From positions 693,937 to 757,936 of the forward strand of contig NZ_HE611014.1 of NCBI RefSeq assembly GCF_000236865.1: DNA of 64,000 nt, written 5' to 3'. Shown piece by piece: positions 15,967 to 24,624 of this stretch. Each line of letters begins with the position of its first letter. The stretch's first letter is position 1. The translations under genes and the position numbers were made by a program. Below the pieces are notes generated by a model. It made no database searches. It was not told where the DNA came from and saw only the letters and a program-made list of their open reading frames with translations. Origin of the DNA: Senegalimassilia anaerobia JC110. Lineage in GTDB: Bacteria > Actinomycetota > Coriobacteriia > Coriobacteriales > Eggerthellaceae.

Positions 15967-17886
15967 ATGAACATTATCAATATCGGGATTCTTGCCCATG
16001 TAGACGCTGGAAAGACAACCTTGACGGAGAGCCTGCTATATGCCAGCGGAGCCATTTCAGAACCGGGGAGCGTCGAAAAAGGGACAACGAGGACGGACAC
16101 CATGCTTTTGGAGCGGCAGCGTGGGATTACCATTCAAGCGGCAGTCACTTCCTTCCAGTGGCACAGATGTAAAGTCAACATTGTGGATACGCCCGGCCAC
16201 ATGGATTTTTTGGCGGAGGTGTACCGCTCTTTGGCTGTTTTAGATGGGGCCATCTTGGTGATCTCCGCTAAAGATGGTGTGCAGGCCCAGACCCGTATTC
16301 TGTTCCATGCCCTGCGGAAAATGGACATTCCCACCGTTATCTTTATCAATAAGATCGACCAGGCTGGCGTTGATTTGCAGGGCGTGTATCAGTCTGTTCG
16401 GGATAAGCTCTCCGCCGATATTATCATCAAGCAGACGGTGTCGCTGTCCCCGGAAATAGTCCTGGAGGAAAATACCGACATAGAAGCATGGGATGCGGTC
16501 ATCGAAAATAACGATGAATTATTGGAAAAGTATATCGCAGGAGAACCAATCAGCCGGGAAGAACTTGCGCAGGAGGAACAGCGGCGGGTTCAAGACGCCT
16601 CCCTGTTCCCGGTCTATCATGGCAGCGCCAAAAAGGGCCTTGGCATTCAACCGTTGATGGATGCGGTGACAGGGCTGTTCCAACCGATTGGGGAACAGGG
16701 GAGCGACGCCCTATGCGGCAGCGTTTTCAAGGTGGAGTATACAGATTGTGGCCAGCGGCTCATCTATTTGCGGCTATACAGCGGAACGCTGCGCCTGCGG
16801 GATACGGTGGCTCTGGCCGGGAGAGAAAAGCTGAAAATCACAGAGATGCGTATTCCATCCAAAGGGGAAATTGTTCGGACAGACACCGCTTATCCGGGTG
16901 AAATTGTTATCCTTCCCAGCGACAGCGTGAGGTTAAACGATGTATTAGGGGACCCAACCCGGCTCCCTCGTAAAAGGTGGCGTGAGGACCCCCTCCCCAT
17001 GCTGCGGACGTCGATTGCGCCGAAAACGGCAGCGCAAAGAGAACGGCTGCTGGACGCTCTTACGCAACTTGCGGATACTGACCCGCTTTTGCGCTGCGAG
17101 GTGGATTCCATCACCCATGAGATCATTCTTTCTTTTTTGGGCCGGGTGCAGTTGGAGGTTGTTTCCGCTTTGCTGTCGGAAAAATACAAGCTTGAAACAG
17201 TGGTAAAGGAACCCACCGTCATTTATATGGAGCGGCCGCTCAAAGCAGCCAGCCACACCATCCATATCGAGGTGCCGCCCAACCCGTTTTGGGCATCCAT
17301 CGGACTGTCTGTTACACCACTCCCGCTTGGCTCCGGTGTACAATACGAGAGCCGGGTTTCGCTGGGATACTTGAACCAGAGTTTTCAAAACGCTGTCAGG
17401 GATGGTATCCGTTACGGGCTGGAGCAGGGCTTGTTCGGCTGGAACGTAACGGACTGTAAGATTTGCTTTGAATACGGGCTTTATTACAGTCCGGTCAGCA
17501 CGCCGGCGGACTTCCGCTCATTGGCCCCGATTGTATTGGAACAGGCATTGAAGGAATCAGGGACGCAACTGCTGGAACCTTATCTCTCCTTCACCCTCTA
17601 TGCGCCCCGGGAATATCTTTCCAGGGCTTATCATGATGCACCGAAATACTGTGCCACCATCGAAACGGCCCAGGTAAAAAAGGATGAAGTTGTCTTTACT
17701 GGCGAGATTCCCGCCCGCTGTATACAGGCATACCGTACTGATCTGGCCTTTTACACCAACGGGCAGAGCGTATGCCTTACAGAACTGAAAGGGTATCAGG
17801 CCGCTGTCGGCAAGCCAGTCATCCAGCCCCGCCGTCCAAACAGCCGCCTGGACAAGGTGCGCCATATGTTTCAGAAGGTAATGTAA
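15967..17886 (+). CDS. tet(W): Tetracycline-resistance ribosomal protection protein Tet(W)
   Basis: 639 residues, the length I know for Tet(W), and the sequence reads as Tet(W) throughout ([20 protein letters not shown]; ends [13 protein letters not shown]). It is an EF-G-like GTPase that removes tetracycline from the ribosome. G1 AHVDAGKTT, switch RGITIQ, G3 DTPGHMDF and G4 NKID are intact. TATGGAGG precedes ATG 15967; an in-frame ATG at 15943 lies inside the attenuator and is rejected. Lower GC and different codon use than the ICE show separate acquisition. Variant-level identity needs an alignment. Confidence 0.97.
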   Translation: MNIINIGILAHVDAGKTTLTESLLYASGAISEPGSVEKGTTRTDTMLLERQRGITIQAAVTSFQWHRCKVNIVDTPGHMDFLAEVYRSLAVLDGAILVISAKDGVQAQTRILFHALRKMDIPTVIFINKIDQAGVDLQGVYQSVRDKLSADIIIKQTVSLSPEIVLEENTDIEAWDAVIENNDELLEKYIAGEPISREELAQEEQRRVQDASLFPVYHGSAKKGLGIQPLMDAVTGLFQPIGEQGSDALCGSVFKVEYTDCGQRLIYLRLYSGTLRLRDTVALAGREKLKITEMRIPSKGEIVRTDTAYPGEIVILPSDSVRLNDVLGDPTRLPRKRWREDPLPMLRTSIAPKTAAQRERLLDALTQLADTDPLLRCEVDSITHEIILSFLGRVQLEVVSALLSEKYKLETVVKEPTVIYMERPLKAASHTIHIEVPPNPFWASIGLSVTPLPLGSGVQYESRVSLGYLNQSFQNAVRDGIRYGLEQGLFGWNVTDCKICFEYGLYYSPVSTPADFRSLAPIVLEQALKESGTQLLEPYLSFTLYAPREYLSRAYHDAPKYCATIETAQVKKDEVVFTGEIPARCIQAYRTDLAFYTNGQSVCLTELKGYQAAVGKPVIQPRRPNSRLDKVRHMFQKVM

Positions 17887-17940
17887 CGTCTTGCGCAATG
17901 CAAGCGTTCATTGCTGGCTATTGCGAAATATCATTGATAA

Positions 17941-18729
17941 AATCACGAGGTGTTCGAGTCCACGTTCGACCCCGGCTACTGCGACGCGGACATCCCCTCC
18001 GCTCCCGGCGTCGAGCGCCTGAACGTGCTGATATTCGGCCTCAAGAACTCGACGCTCATCCCGTACGTGCTCTACGTTCGCAAGAACGCGGAGTCTTCGG
18101 GCGAGGAATCCGAGGTCTTCGCCCTGCTTGAGAGCTACATCGTCCGCCGAACGCTGGTTCAGGCGACCACGAAGAACTACAACAGGCTGTTCACCTCGCT
18201 GATCCTGAACGAGGTGAAGGACGCGGAGACGCTGAGGAAGGCTCTTGAAGCCAACGAAGAGGCGACGACGTACATGCCCGGCGATGACGAGGTTCGAAGG
18301 GCGTTCGAGGAATCGTGTCTGTACAACCTTCAGTCCAAGGGCGTTCTCTATCTGCTGGAAAGCGCCATTCGCCCAGACATGAGCAGCACGGCCCTGCTCG
18401 GGTTCAACCAGTACACCCTCGAACACATGATGCCCAAGAAGTGGCGCAACAAATGGGGAGCCCTCGACGATGAGGCTGCCACGCGAAGGGACAGGAAGCT
18501 CCTCACGCTCGGCAACCTCGCCATCATCACGCATTCCCTTAACGCCTCCATCCGCGATGCCGATTGGCCCACCAAGAAGCAGGGAAAGGGATACAAGGAC
18601 GGTCTTGCCCTCTGCGCCGCCGGCCTTGCGACCATGGCCGGCGCCCTGGAGAAGGAGTCTTGGGACGAGGGCGATATCGCCGATCGCGCCGAATGGCTTG
18701 CGGACAAGGCGTTGGAGGTCTGGCGTTAA
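17941..18729 (+). pseudogene. C-terminal remnant of a GmrSD-type (DUF262-DUF1524) restriction protein
   Basis: An open frame of about 262 codons beginning abruptly after TAA 17938 (reads NHEVFEST; GTG 17950 is the first start-like codon). YVRKNAESSGEES, LLESYIVRRTLV and TKNYNRLFTSLI are typical of the helical part before DUF1524, and YTLEHMMPKKW is the DUF1524 HNH-like motif. The N-terminal DUF262 ParB-like NTPase half is absent. Type IV GmrSD enzymes cut modified phage DNA; alone this fragment should be inactive. The left break coincides with the end of the tet(W) block. Confidence 0.75.
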
Positions 18730-18732
18730 ACC

Positions 18733-19158
18733 TTACATGCGCCCCATCTCGAAGATGCTTGCGGTGTCGGAGCCCGCATCCATGACGGATGTTGTCGGCT
18801 CTTCCAAATGCGAGGTTTGCGGTGGCGCTTCCGTCACTGGTGCCTCAACCCCCTCGCCGAGCGCCAGGAAGAACCTCATCACGAGCTCGATCCTCTGCTG
18901 CAGGGACTCGCTCAGCTCGCCGTAGGAGGCCGCCAGCCGGACCTCCTTGGCCAACTCCGTCATCGTGTCCTTCAGCGCCTTCTGAACGCTCACAGAGGGC
19001 TTCACCTCGACCTTGGTATCGGTCAGCTTGGCGATGATGTAGTCCTGCCTGCTCATGCCGCTCCAAGCTGCCATCTCGCATATGAGCTTGTGCTCCTCGG
19101 GCGTACAGCGGAACGCCATCGTCTTGCTGCGCTTGCGGGCGCTGTTCTCGCACGGCAT
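18733..19158 (-). CDS. RHH/MobC-like protein downstream of integrase
   Basis: 141 residues. The N terminus (RSKTMAFRCTPEEHKLICEM, MSRQDYIIAKLTD) is a ribbon-helix-helix mobilisation-type DNA-binding domain; a central helix (SVQKALKDTMTELAKEV) and an acidic Pro/Thr-rich tail follow. It begins 5 bases after the integrase stop, so it belongs to the xis-int operon. The start could be ATG 19158 (AAGAAGG directly adjacent) or ATG 19119. It may be a second relaxosome or regulatory factor. Confidence 0.65.
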   Translation of the reverse strand: MPCENSARKRSKTMAFRCTPEEHKLICEMAAWSGMSRQDYIIAKLTDTKVEVKPSVSVQKALKDTMTELAKEVRLAASYGELSESLQQRIELVMRFFLALGEGVEAPVTEAPPQTSHLEEPTTSVMDAGSDTASIFEMGRM

Positions 19159-19163
19159 CCTTC

Positions 19164-20234
19164 TTACCCCCTCGCCCCGTCGAGCGCGGCGGCCATCTCG
19201 TCCTGCTTCGTGGGGAACAGGTGCGCGTAGCGGTAGGTGATGTCAACCGCCTCGTGGCCCATGCGCTCGGCGATGGCAAGCGCGGAGAACCCCATCTCGA
19301 TCAGCAGGCTCACATGGCTGTGGCGTATGTCGTGTATGCGGATGCGCTTCACGCCAGACGCCTTGCACCCGCGCTCCATCTCATGGGCCAGGAAGTGCTT
19401 GGTCACGGCGAACAGGCGCTCGTCGGGGGCGACGTCGTCGCGCATCTCGATGAAGTCCGCCATCTCGTCGCGCAGGAAGGCGGGCATGACGATCGTGCGC
19501 ACCGACTTGGGCGTCTTGGGGTCGGTCACGGTGTCCATGCCGTGGAGGCTCTGGTACGACTTGTTGATGCGCAGCCGCGAGCTCTCCAGCATGAAGTCGG
19601 ACGGCGTGAGCGCCAGGAGCTCGCCGCAGCGGATGCCCGTCCAGTAGAGCAGCTCGAAGGCGTGGAACGAGAGAGGCTTGTCCATGATGGCCTCGCTGAA
19701 CCTCAGGTACTCGTCCTTGGTCCAGAACTGCATCTCGCCGCCCTTCTTCGACCCTATCTTGTCGACCCTGCGCACCGGGTTGTCGGTGAGGCCGTAGTAG
19801 CGCTCGGCGTGGTTGAAGATGGCGTTGAGCTGGTTGTTCACCGTGCGCAGGTACGTCGGCGCCCAGGGCTTCCCGTCGGCGTCCCGGTGCTCGGTGAGCT
19901 CGTTTTGCCACCTGATGACGTCGATCGGCCTCACGTCGCACATGCGCATGTCCCCGAAGAACGGCACGAGCTTGTCGTTGATGATGTACTCCTTGGTGAT
20001 CCACGTGTGCTCGCGTATGCGCGGCTTCACCTCGGAGGCGTACACCTCGACGAACTCGGAGAACGTCATGTCCATGGCCCCGCCGTTAAGGCTCTTGAAC
20101 TGGCTCTCCCACACTGCGGCCTCCACCTCGGAGGAGAAGCCGCGCTTCGTCTTGTGGCGCTTCGAGCCGCGGGCGTCGCGGTAGTAGCACTGCACGTAGA
20201 ACGTGCCGTTGTTGTCATCCTTGTACACGGGCAT
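19164..20234 (-). CDS. int: Tyrosine integrase of the ICE
   Basis: 356 residues. N-terminal AP2-like arm-binding domain (TFYVQCYYRDARGSKRH), SAM-like core-binding domain (about 55-160), and catalytic domain with R in TGIRCGELLAL, HDIRHSH, GH in AERMGHEAV and the Tyr in DITYRYAHLF. It catalyses integration and excision by strand exchange. One base separates it from the excisionase stop, so they are co-translated. It lies near guaA, as expected for the enzyme that chose that site. Confidence 0.93.
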   Translation of the reverse strand: MPVYKDDNNGTFYVQCYYRDARGSKRHKTKRGFSSEVEAAVWESQFKSLNGGAMDMTFSEFVEVYASEVKPRIREHTWITKEYIINDKLVPFFGDMRMCDVRPIDVIRWQNELTEHRDADGKPWAPTYLRTVNNQLNAIFNHAERYYGLTDNPVRRVDKIGSKKGGEMQFWTKDEYLRFSEAIMDKPLSFHAFELLYWTGIRCGELLALTPSDFMLESSRLRINKSYQSLHGMDTVTDPKTPKSVRTIVMPAFLRDEMADFIEMRDDVAPDERLFAVTKHFLAHEMERGCKASGVKRIRIHDIRHSHVSLLIEMGFSALAIAERMGHEAVDITYRYAHLFPTKQDEMAAALDGARG

Positions 20235-20235
20235 G

Positions 20236-20439
20236 TCAGTCCACCTCCGGGAAGTACAGTGCGTCGAAGACGTCGCTTCGGACGCGCCCGCGGATAACCA
20301 CGCGCCCGCGCGCCTCCTGCTCGGCGTTTATCCTCCTGATCACCTCGTAGGCGCTGCCTTTCTTGATCCTCAGCAGCTCCGCGACCTCGTCGGCGTCTAG
20401 CATGTGAGGCCTCGGCGTCTTCGCCACCTTCTCGTCCAT
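20236..20439 (-). CDS. xis: Excisionase-type helix-turn-helix protein
   Basis: 67 residues from ATG 20439 with GGAGGA just upstream; a start at 20454 would overlap the ribosome site. MLDADEVAELLRIKKGSAYEV is the winged-helix HTH_17 pattern of excisionases and MerR-like small proteins. First gene of the leftward xis-int-RHH operon, immediately downstream of the operator-bearing promoter. Confidence 0.8.
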   Translation of the reverse strand: MDEKVAKTPRPHMLDADEVAELLRIKKGSAYEVIRRINAEQEARGRVVIRGRVRSDVFDALYFPEVD

Positions 20440-20457
20440 GGCTCCTCCAATCAACAG

Positions 20458-20548
20458 CGTACGTATATGTACGGTTTACAGATTGAGAGTAAACGTACGC
20501 ATCCGTACTGTCAATAGAATTGCGTACATTTGCGTACGCTGATAAGAT
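20458..20548. promoter_or_regulatory. Divergent xis-int / XRE promoters with three operators
   Basis: Leftward promoter: TTGACA (complement of 20509-20514), 17-base spacer, TACTCT (complement of 20486-20491). Rightward promoter: TTGCGT 20520-20525, 17-base spacer, TAAGAT 20543-20548. CGTAC-N6-GTACG operators: 20458-20473 (downstream of the leftward start), 20494-20509 (last base T, in the leftward spacer) and 20523-20538 (in the rightward spacer). This is a lambda-like repressor switch layout; binding by the XRE protein is inferred. Confidence 0.8.
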
Positions 20549-20579
20549 GTGCGGGTACGTAATTCCAGGAGGAGGGCGC

Positions 20580-20993
20580 ATGTCCGTAGGCGAGAACATA
20601 AGGCGGTACCGCAAGTTGCGCGGCATGACGCAGGCGCAGCTCGCCGAGGCGGTCGGTCTGACCGAGGGGGCCGTGCGCCATTACGAGAGCGGCATCCGCG
20701 CCGTCAAGCCCGAGCTGCTCGAGTCCATCTCCGCCGCGCTCGGCGTTTCCGTCAACGCCCTCAAGGATTACGGCGTCGAGACCGCGGGCGACCTCATGTC
20801 GCTGCTCGTGCGGCTCGAGGACTCCTTCGGCATCGTTCCCGCAGCCGACGGCTCGGGCCTCTCCCTGAACCCCAAGGCGCCGCACGCTCCCAAAGCCGCG
20901 ATGGCGATCGAGCTGTGGGCCGAGAAGCGCGCGCAGCTCGAGAACGGCGAGATCGACGCCGACGAATACGAGGGCTGGAAAGCCTCGCTGTAG
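20580..20993 (+). CDS. XRE-family repressor of the ICE
   Basis: 137 residues from ATG 20580 with GGAGGAGGG upstream. An N-terminal Cro/C1-type HTH (NIRRYRKLRGMTQAQLAEAV, TEGAVRHYESG) is followed by a short helical C-terminal domain (APKAAMAIELWAEKRAQLE, EIDADEYEGW) that likely dimerises. No protease-type S24 domain, so relief must come by another route. An operator overlaps its own promoter spacer, which implies autoregulation. Confidence 0.88.
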   Translation: MSVGENIRRYRKLRGMTQAQLAEAVGLTEGAVRHYESGIRAVKPELLESISAALGVSVNALKDYGVETAGDLMSLLVRLEDSFGIVPAADGSGLSLNPKAPHAPKAAMAIELWAEKRAQLENGEIDADEYEGWKASL

Positions 20994-21458
20994 CGGCTCC
21001 CCGCATTTCGCAACCAGCGCAACCGAATCAGGACGCCAGGCTAGGCGGTGAGCTCCGCCCGCTCCTGCGTCTGCTGAGTTTTTACTCCCCATTGCATGTC
21101 AAGGCATTTTCGGCGCTCCTGGGGAGTAAATGACGCGGTGGCTTATATGACGGCACGCGACAGCACGCCGCGGCATTTCCCCTGATTACTCCCGTTTTCC
21201 TTGAGACGGTGAGATTCTTTACTCCCCATTAACGACCTGGGGAAACGCCGTGCGGAGACCGCCGAAAAGCCTATTGAGTTCGATTTGAGTTTCACGGGCC
21301 CCGAAACGGCCTCGTTTCGTCCTCGGGGACAAAAACCGCGCGTCTACTCATTTGGGATGAATCCTTACTCCCATTCCTCCGAATACCGCCCAGTGCTTTG
21401 CCGTCTTGAAATACGGGGAGTAAATGGCGAAATCGCAGGTGAAAGGGAGTAAATAGGC
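20994..21458. other. Gene-free ICE/guaA junction region
   Basis: 465 bases without a supported gene between the XRE gene and the guaA terminator. Composition is less GC-rich than the ICE. It is dominated by repeated TTTACTCCC motifs and probably contains the integration junction. Confidence 0.5.
21081..21454. repeat. TTTACTCCC repeat cluster, possible att remnants
   Basis: Copies on the plus strand at 21081-21093 (TTTACTCCCCATT), 21185-21193 (ATTACTCCC), 21218-21230 (TTTACTCCCCATT) and 21364-21375 (CTTACTCCCATT); inverted copies at 21121-21131, 21415-21425 and 21445-21454. A decayed copy is at 21508-21517. The 3' end of guaA reads CTACTCCCACT at 21611-21621, so the motif may derive from the guaA attachment core; a regulatory role is the alternative. 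Confidence 0.6.
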
Positions 21459-21495
21459 AAAGAAAAAGCCTCCGTTCCAACATGGGAGCGGAGGC
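21459..21495 (-). terminator. guaA terminator
   Basis: On the minus strand a stem of about 11 bp (GCCTCCGCTCC/GGAACGGAGGC, one G-T pair) is followed by TTTTTCTTTG. About 115 bases past the guaA stop. Confidence 0.75.
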
Positions 21496-21610
21496 TAGAT
21501 TATCGTATTTACTCACCGCCGTCGCCGGTGGCTTTGCCATGACTGTCGTACGAAACGAAACTCAGCGGCACAGCGCGGCACTCAAAAATGCAGGTCAGAA
21601 CCCTATCGGC

Positions 21611-23206
21611 CTACTCCCACTCGATCGTCGCGGGGGGCTTGGGGGTGATGTCGTAGCACACGCGGTTGGCGCCCGGCACCTCGGCAACGATGCGGCTGGA
21701 GATCTTCGCCAGCAGCTCGTAGGGCAGCTTCGCCCAGTCGGCGGTCATGGCGTCGGAGCTTTCCACGGCGCGCAGGATGATGGGGCGCTGGTAGGTGCGC
21801 TCGTCGCCCATGACGCCCACCGATTTGATGTCGGGGAGCACGGCGAAGTACTGCCAGCAGCTGTGCTCGCTGTTGCGCTCGCCGGTCTCCTCGAATAGGC
21901 GCTGGTTGTACGCGTCAAGCTCCTCGCGCACGATGGCGTCGGCGTTCTTCAGGATCTCAAGCTTCTCGGGGGAAACCGCGCCGATGATGCGGATGGCAAG
22001 ACCCGGGCCGGGGAAGGGCTGGCGATGCACGATGTGGTCGGGCAGTCCCAGCGCCGTGCCGAGCGCGCGGACCTCGTCCTTGAAGAAGTGGTCGAGCGGC
22101 TCGATCAGGTCGAAGTGCACGCCCTCGGGGAACGGGATGAGGTTGTGGTGGCTCTTGATGGTTGCCGCCTTGCCGCCCGTCTTGCGCGCGCCGGACTCGA
22201 TGATGTCGGGGTAGATGGTGCCCTGGGCCAGGTACTTCACGCCGTCGAGCTGCTGGGCCACGGTGAAGAACTCCTCCCAGAACTGCGTGCCGATGATGCG
22301 GCGCTTCTGCTCGGGATCGGTGACGCCGTCGAGCAGCTTGGCGTAGCGCTCCTCGGCGTGAACGTGGATGAAGTCGACGTCGAACTGCTTGGTGAACACG
22401 TCCTCGACCTGTTCGGGCTCGCCCTTGCGCAGCAAGCCGTGGTTGACGAACACGCAGGTCATCTGCTTGCCGACGGCGCGTGCGCCCAGCGCGGCAACCA
22501 CGGAGGAGTCGACGCCGCCCGACAGGGCCAGGATGACGCGGTCGGAGCCGACCTTCTCGCGGAAGTCGGCGGTCAGGGTTTCCACCAGGTTGTCCATGGT
22601 CCAGTTTGGCTCAAGGCCGCAGATGTCGAACAGGAAGTTCTTGAGCATCTGGTTACCGAACTCGGTGTGCTTGACTTCGGGATGGAACTGCGTGGTGTAG
22701 ATCTTGCGCTCGGGGCACTCCATGGCGGCCACGGGGCACACGTCGGTGGAGGCGACCACGGTAAAGCCGGCGGGAACGTCCTTCACGGCATCGAAATGGC
22801 TCATCCACACGGTTTGATCGGCGGGCGTGCCCGCGAACAGCTGGCCGCCGGTGACGTGCAGCGTGGCGGGGCCGTATTCGCCCACCTCGGGGTGGTACAC
22901 GCTGCCGCCCAAGGTGACGGAGGTCACCTGATGGCCGTAGCAGAAGCCCAAGATCGGCACGCCCAGCTCGTAGATGGCGGGGTCGACGCGCGGAGCGTCC
23001 TCTGCGTTGACGGAGGCCGGGCCGCCGGACAGGATGATGGCGGCGGGCGCCATCTCACGCACCTCGTCGGCGGTGATGTCGCACGGGACGATCTCCGAGT
23101 ACACGTTCAAATCGCGCACGCGGCGGGCGATCAGCTGCCCGTACTGCGCGCCGAAGTCGAACACGACGACTTTCTGGTTGGTGGAACTGGACGATGCGGT
23201 GCTCAC
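21611..23206 (-). CDS. guaA: GMP synthase (glutamine-hydrolysing)
   Basis: 531 residues; converts XMP, glutamine and ATP to GMP. An N-terminal class I amidotransferase (Cys in GFCYGHQ, His-Glu in FHPEVKHTE) and a PP-loop synthetase (ALSGGVDSSVVAAL) with the usual C-terminal dimer domain ending PPATIEWE. GTG 23206 has AAGGAG upstream. The gene is complete, which fits integration that restores the 3' end. guaA 3' ends are known integration sites for genomic islands. Confidence 0.97.
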   Translation of the reverse strand: MSTASSSSTNQKVVVFDFGAQYGQLIARRVRDLNVYSEIVPCDITADEVREMAPAAIILSGGPASVNAEDAPRVDPAIYELGVPILGFCYGHQVTSVTLGGSVYHPEVGEYGPATLHVTGGQLFAGTPADQTVWMSHFDAVKDVPAGFTVVASTDVCPVAAMECPERKIYTTQFHPEVKHTEFGNQMLKNFLFDICGLEPNWTMDNLVETLTADFREKVGSDRVILALSGGVDSSVVAALGARAVGKQMTCVFVNHGLLRKGEPEQVEDVFTKQFDVDFIHVHAEERYAKLLDGVTDPEQKRRIIGTQFWEEFFTVAQQLDGVKYLAQGTIYPDIIESGARKTGGKAATIKSHHNLIPFPEGVHFDLIEPLDHFFKDEVRALGTALGLPDHIVHRQPFPGPGLAIRIIGAVSPEKLEILKNADAIVREELDAYNQRLFEETGERNSEHSCWQYFAVLPDIKSVGVMGDERTYQRPIILRAVESSDAMTADWAKLPYELLAKISSRIVAEVPGANRVCYDITPKPPATIEWE

Positions 23207-23551
23207 TAGAAGGCTCCTTCTTCGGTTGTATCATGCTGCCCGGTCGCGCTTGCGGCTGCACTTTTGTCTGCGTATTCGTATCAACGATTGTACAGTAAGC
23301 TGCGCTAATCCATACCTGTCGGCTGTGCATCTTCAATACAACGCTACGCAAGGCCCATGTTATCGCCTGCGTTTTGCCCTTCCAATATCAAATGCAGGTA
23401 AAGAAAACGTGCGCCCGCTCTGGTTTATCGGGTCGACCGAAGTTCGCGGCCTGCGTGGCGCTTCGCTGCCTCCTACAATTTCGAATCCGTGCGGCGTTGC
23501 GGGCTTATCCGGCTTGCGTCTGCACGCGTACGGCTCACCGAAAGGCGGAAC
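23207..23551. other. Divergent intergenic region guaA/uppP
   Basis: 345 bases that must carry promoters for both genes. I see no riboswitch, hairpin-T terminator or gene here. Confidence 0.5.
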
Positions 23552-24553
23552 ATGATCATCGAAGCGTTGAAATCCCTCCTCATCGGCATCGTCGAGGGCG
23601 TCACCGAATGGCTGCCCATCTCGTCGACGGGCCATATGATCCTCGTCGATGATTTCGTGCAGCTCCAGGTTTCCCCGGAGTTTCTTGCGCTGTTTTTGGT
23701 GGTCATCCAGATCGGCGCCATCCTGGCCGTGCTCACGCTGTACTTCCACAAGCTCAATCCCCTGAGTCCGCGCAAAAACGCCGACGAGAAGCGCGCGACC
23801 TGGCGGCTGTGGGGGATGGTGGCGATCGGATGCATCCCGGCGGCTGTCGCGGGCATCTTGCTCGACGATTGGGTGAACGCTCACTTCTACAACAAGGTCA
23901 CCGTTGCGGCCATGCTTATCTTGTACGGCGTGGTCTTCATCGTCATGGAGGGCCGTAATCGCCGTCGCATGCGCCGTGCCCGTGCCGCGGTGCGAAACCA
24001 GGCGCGCGCTCGCGTCGAGCAGCCTCCGGTCCCGCGCGGCCGCCATGCCCGCGTGCAGGTTCCGTCCCGTCCCGTGCCCGCTCATGCCTGCGCCGTCGAC
24101 CTTGACGCCGCGGCCGAGTGCGGCATCTTCCGTATCGCCGATGTCGACGACGTCGATTGGAAGACGGCCCTGAAGATCGGCTGCTTCCAGGTGCTCGCCA
24201 TCGTCCCCGGCACCTCCCGTTCGGGCGCCACCATCATCGGCGGCATGCTGTGCGGCTGCAGCAGGACGGCCGCGGCGGAGTTCACGTTCTTCCTGGCAAT
24301 CCCCATCATGTTCGGGTGGGGCCTGGTGAAATGCATCAAGTTTGCCGCCGCGGGCCTTGCCATGACGACAACCGAGGCGGTCGTTCTCGCAGCGGGCGTG
24401 GTTTCGGCGTTCGTCATGTCCGTGGTGTCCATCAAGTTCCTGATGGGGTACATTAAGAAGAACGACTTCACGGCGTTCGGCTGGTACCGTATCGTGGTGG
24501 GCGCGCTGGTGCTCGGCGTCTTCGCGCTGCAAACCGCGGGCATCCTGGCGTAA
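23552..24553 (+). CDS. uppP: Undecaprenyl-diphosphatase
   Basis: 333-residue polytopic membrane enzyme that recycles undecaprenyl diphosphate for cell-wall synthesis; its loss lowers bacitracin resistance in other species. Motifs EGVTEWLPISSTGHM and VPGTSRSGATI are both present. It is about 60 residues longer than the usual 265-280 because of an Arg/Ala/Pro-rich cytoplasmic loop (about residues 130-205, RRNRRRMRRARAAV onward). Start ATG 23552 follows AAAGGCGG; the longer frame from 23489 has no support. Confidence 0.93.
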   Translation: MIIEALKSLLIGIVEGVTEWLPISSTGHMILVDDFVQLQVSPEFLALFLVVIQIGAILAVLTLYFHKLNPLSPRKNADEKRATWRLWGMVAIGCIPAAVAGILLDDWVNAHFYNKVTVAAMLILYGVVFIVMEGRNRRRMRRARAAVRNQARARVEQPPVPRGRHARVQVPSRPVPAHACAVDLDAAAECGIFRIADVDDVDWKTALKIGCFQVLAIVPGTSRSGATIIGGMLCGCSRTAAAEFTFFLAIPIMFGWGLVKCIKFAAAGLAMTTTEAVVLAAGVVSAFVMSVVSIKFLMGYIKKNDFTAFGWYRIVVGALVLGVFALQTAGILA

Positions 24554-24624
24554 CGGCCCGCGCCCGGCGCTTCCCGCCCCACTCCGTGAGCTCACGCAAT
24601 GCGCAGGGAAAGGGAAGGGAAGCG

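Noticed and set aside
15335-17941. Target-site duplication or IS ends around the tet(W) block
   Set aside because: Looked for matching short repeats at both junctions and found none convincing; no transposase gene is present, so replacement by recombination is more likely.
20994-21458. Iterated origin (iteron) reading of the TTTACTCCC repeats
   Set aside because: The copies are irregularly spaced and in both orientations, and no replication initiator gene is nearby.
22025-23209. 394-codon frame opposite guaA
   Set aside because: guaA is complete and conserved on the other strand; this frame has no motif or ribosome site.
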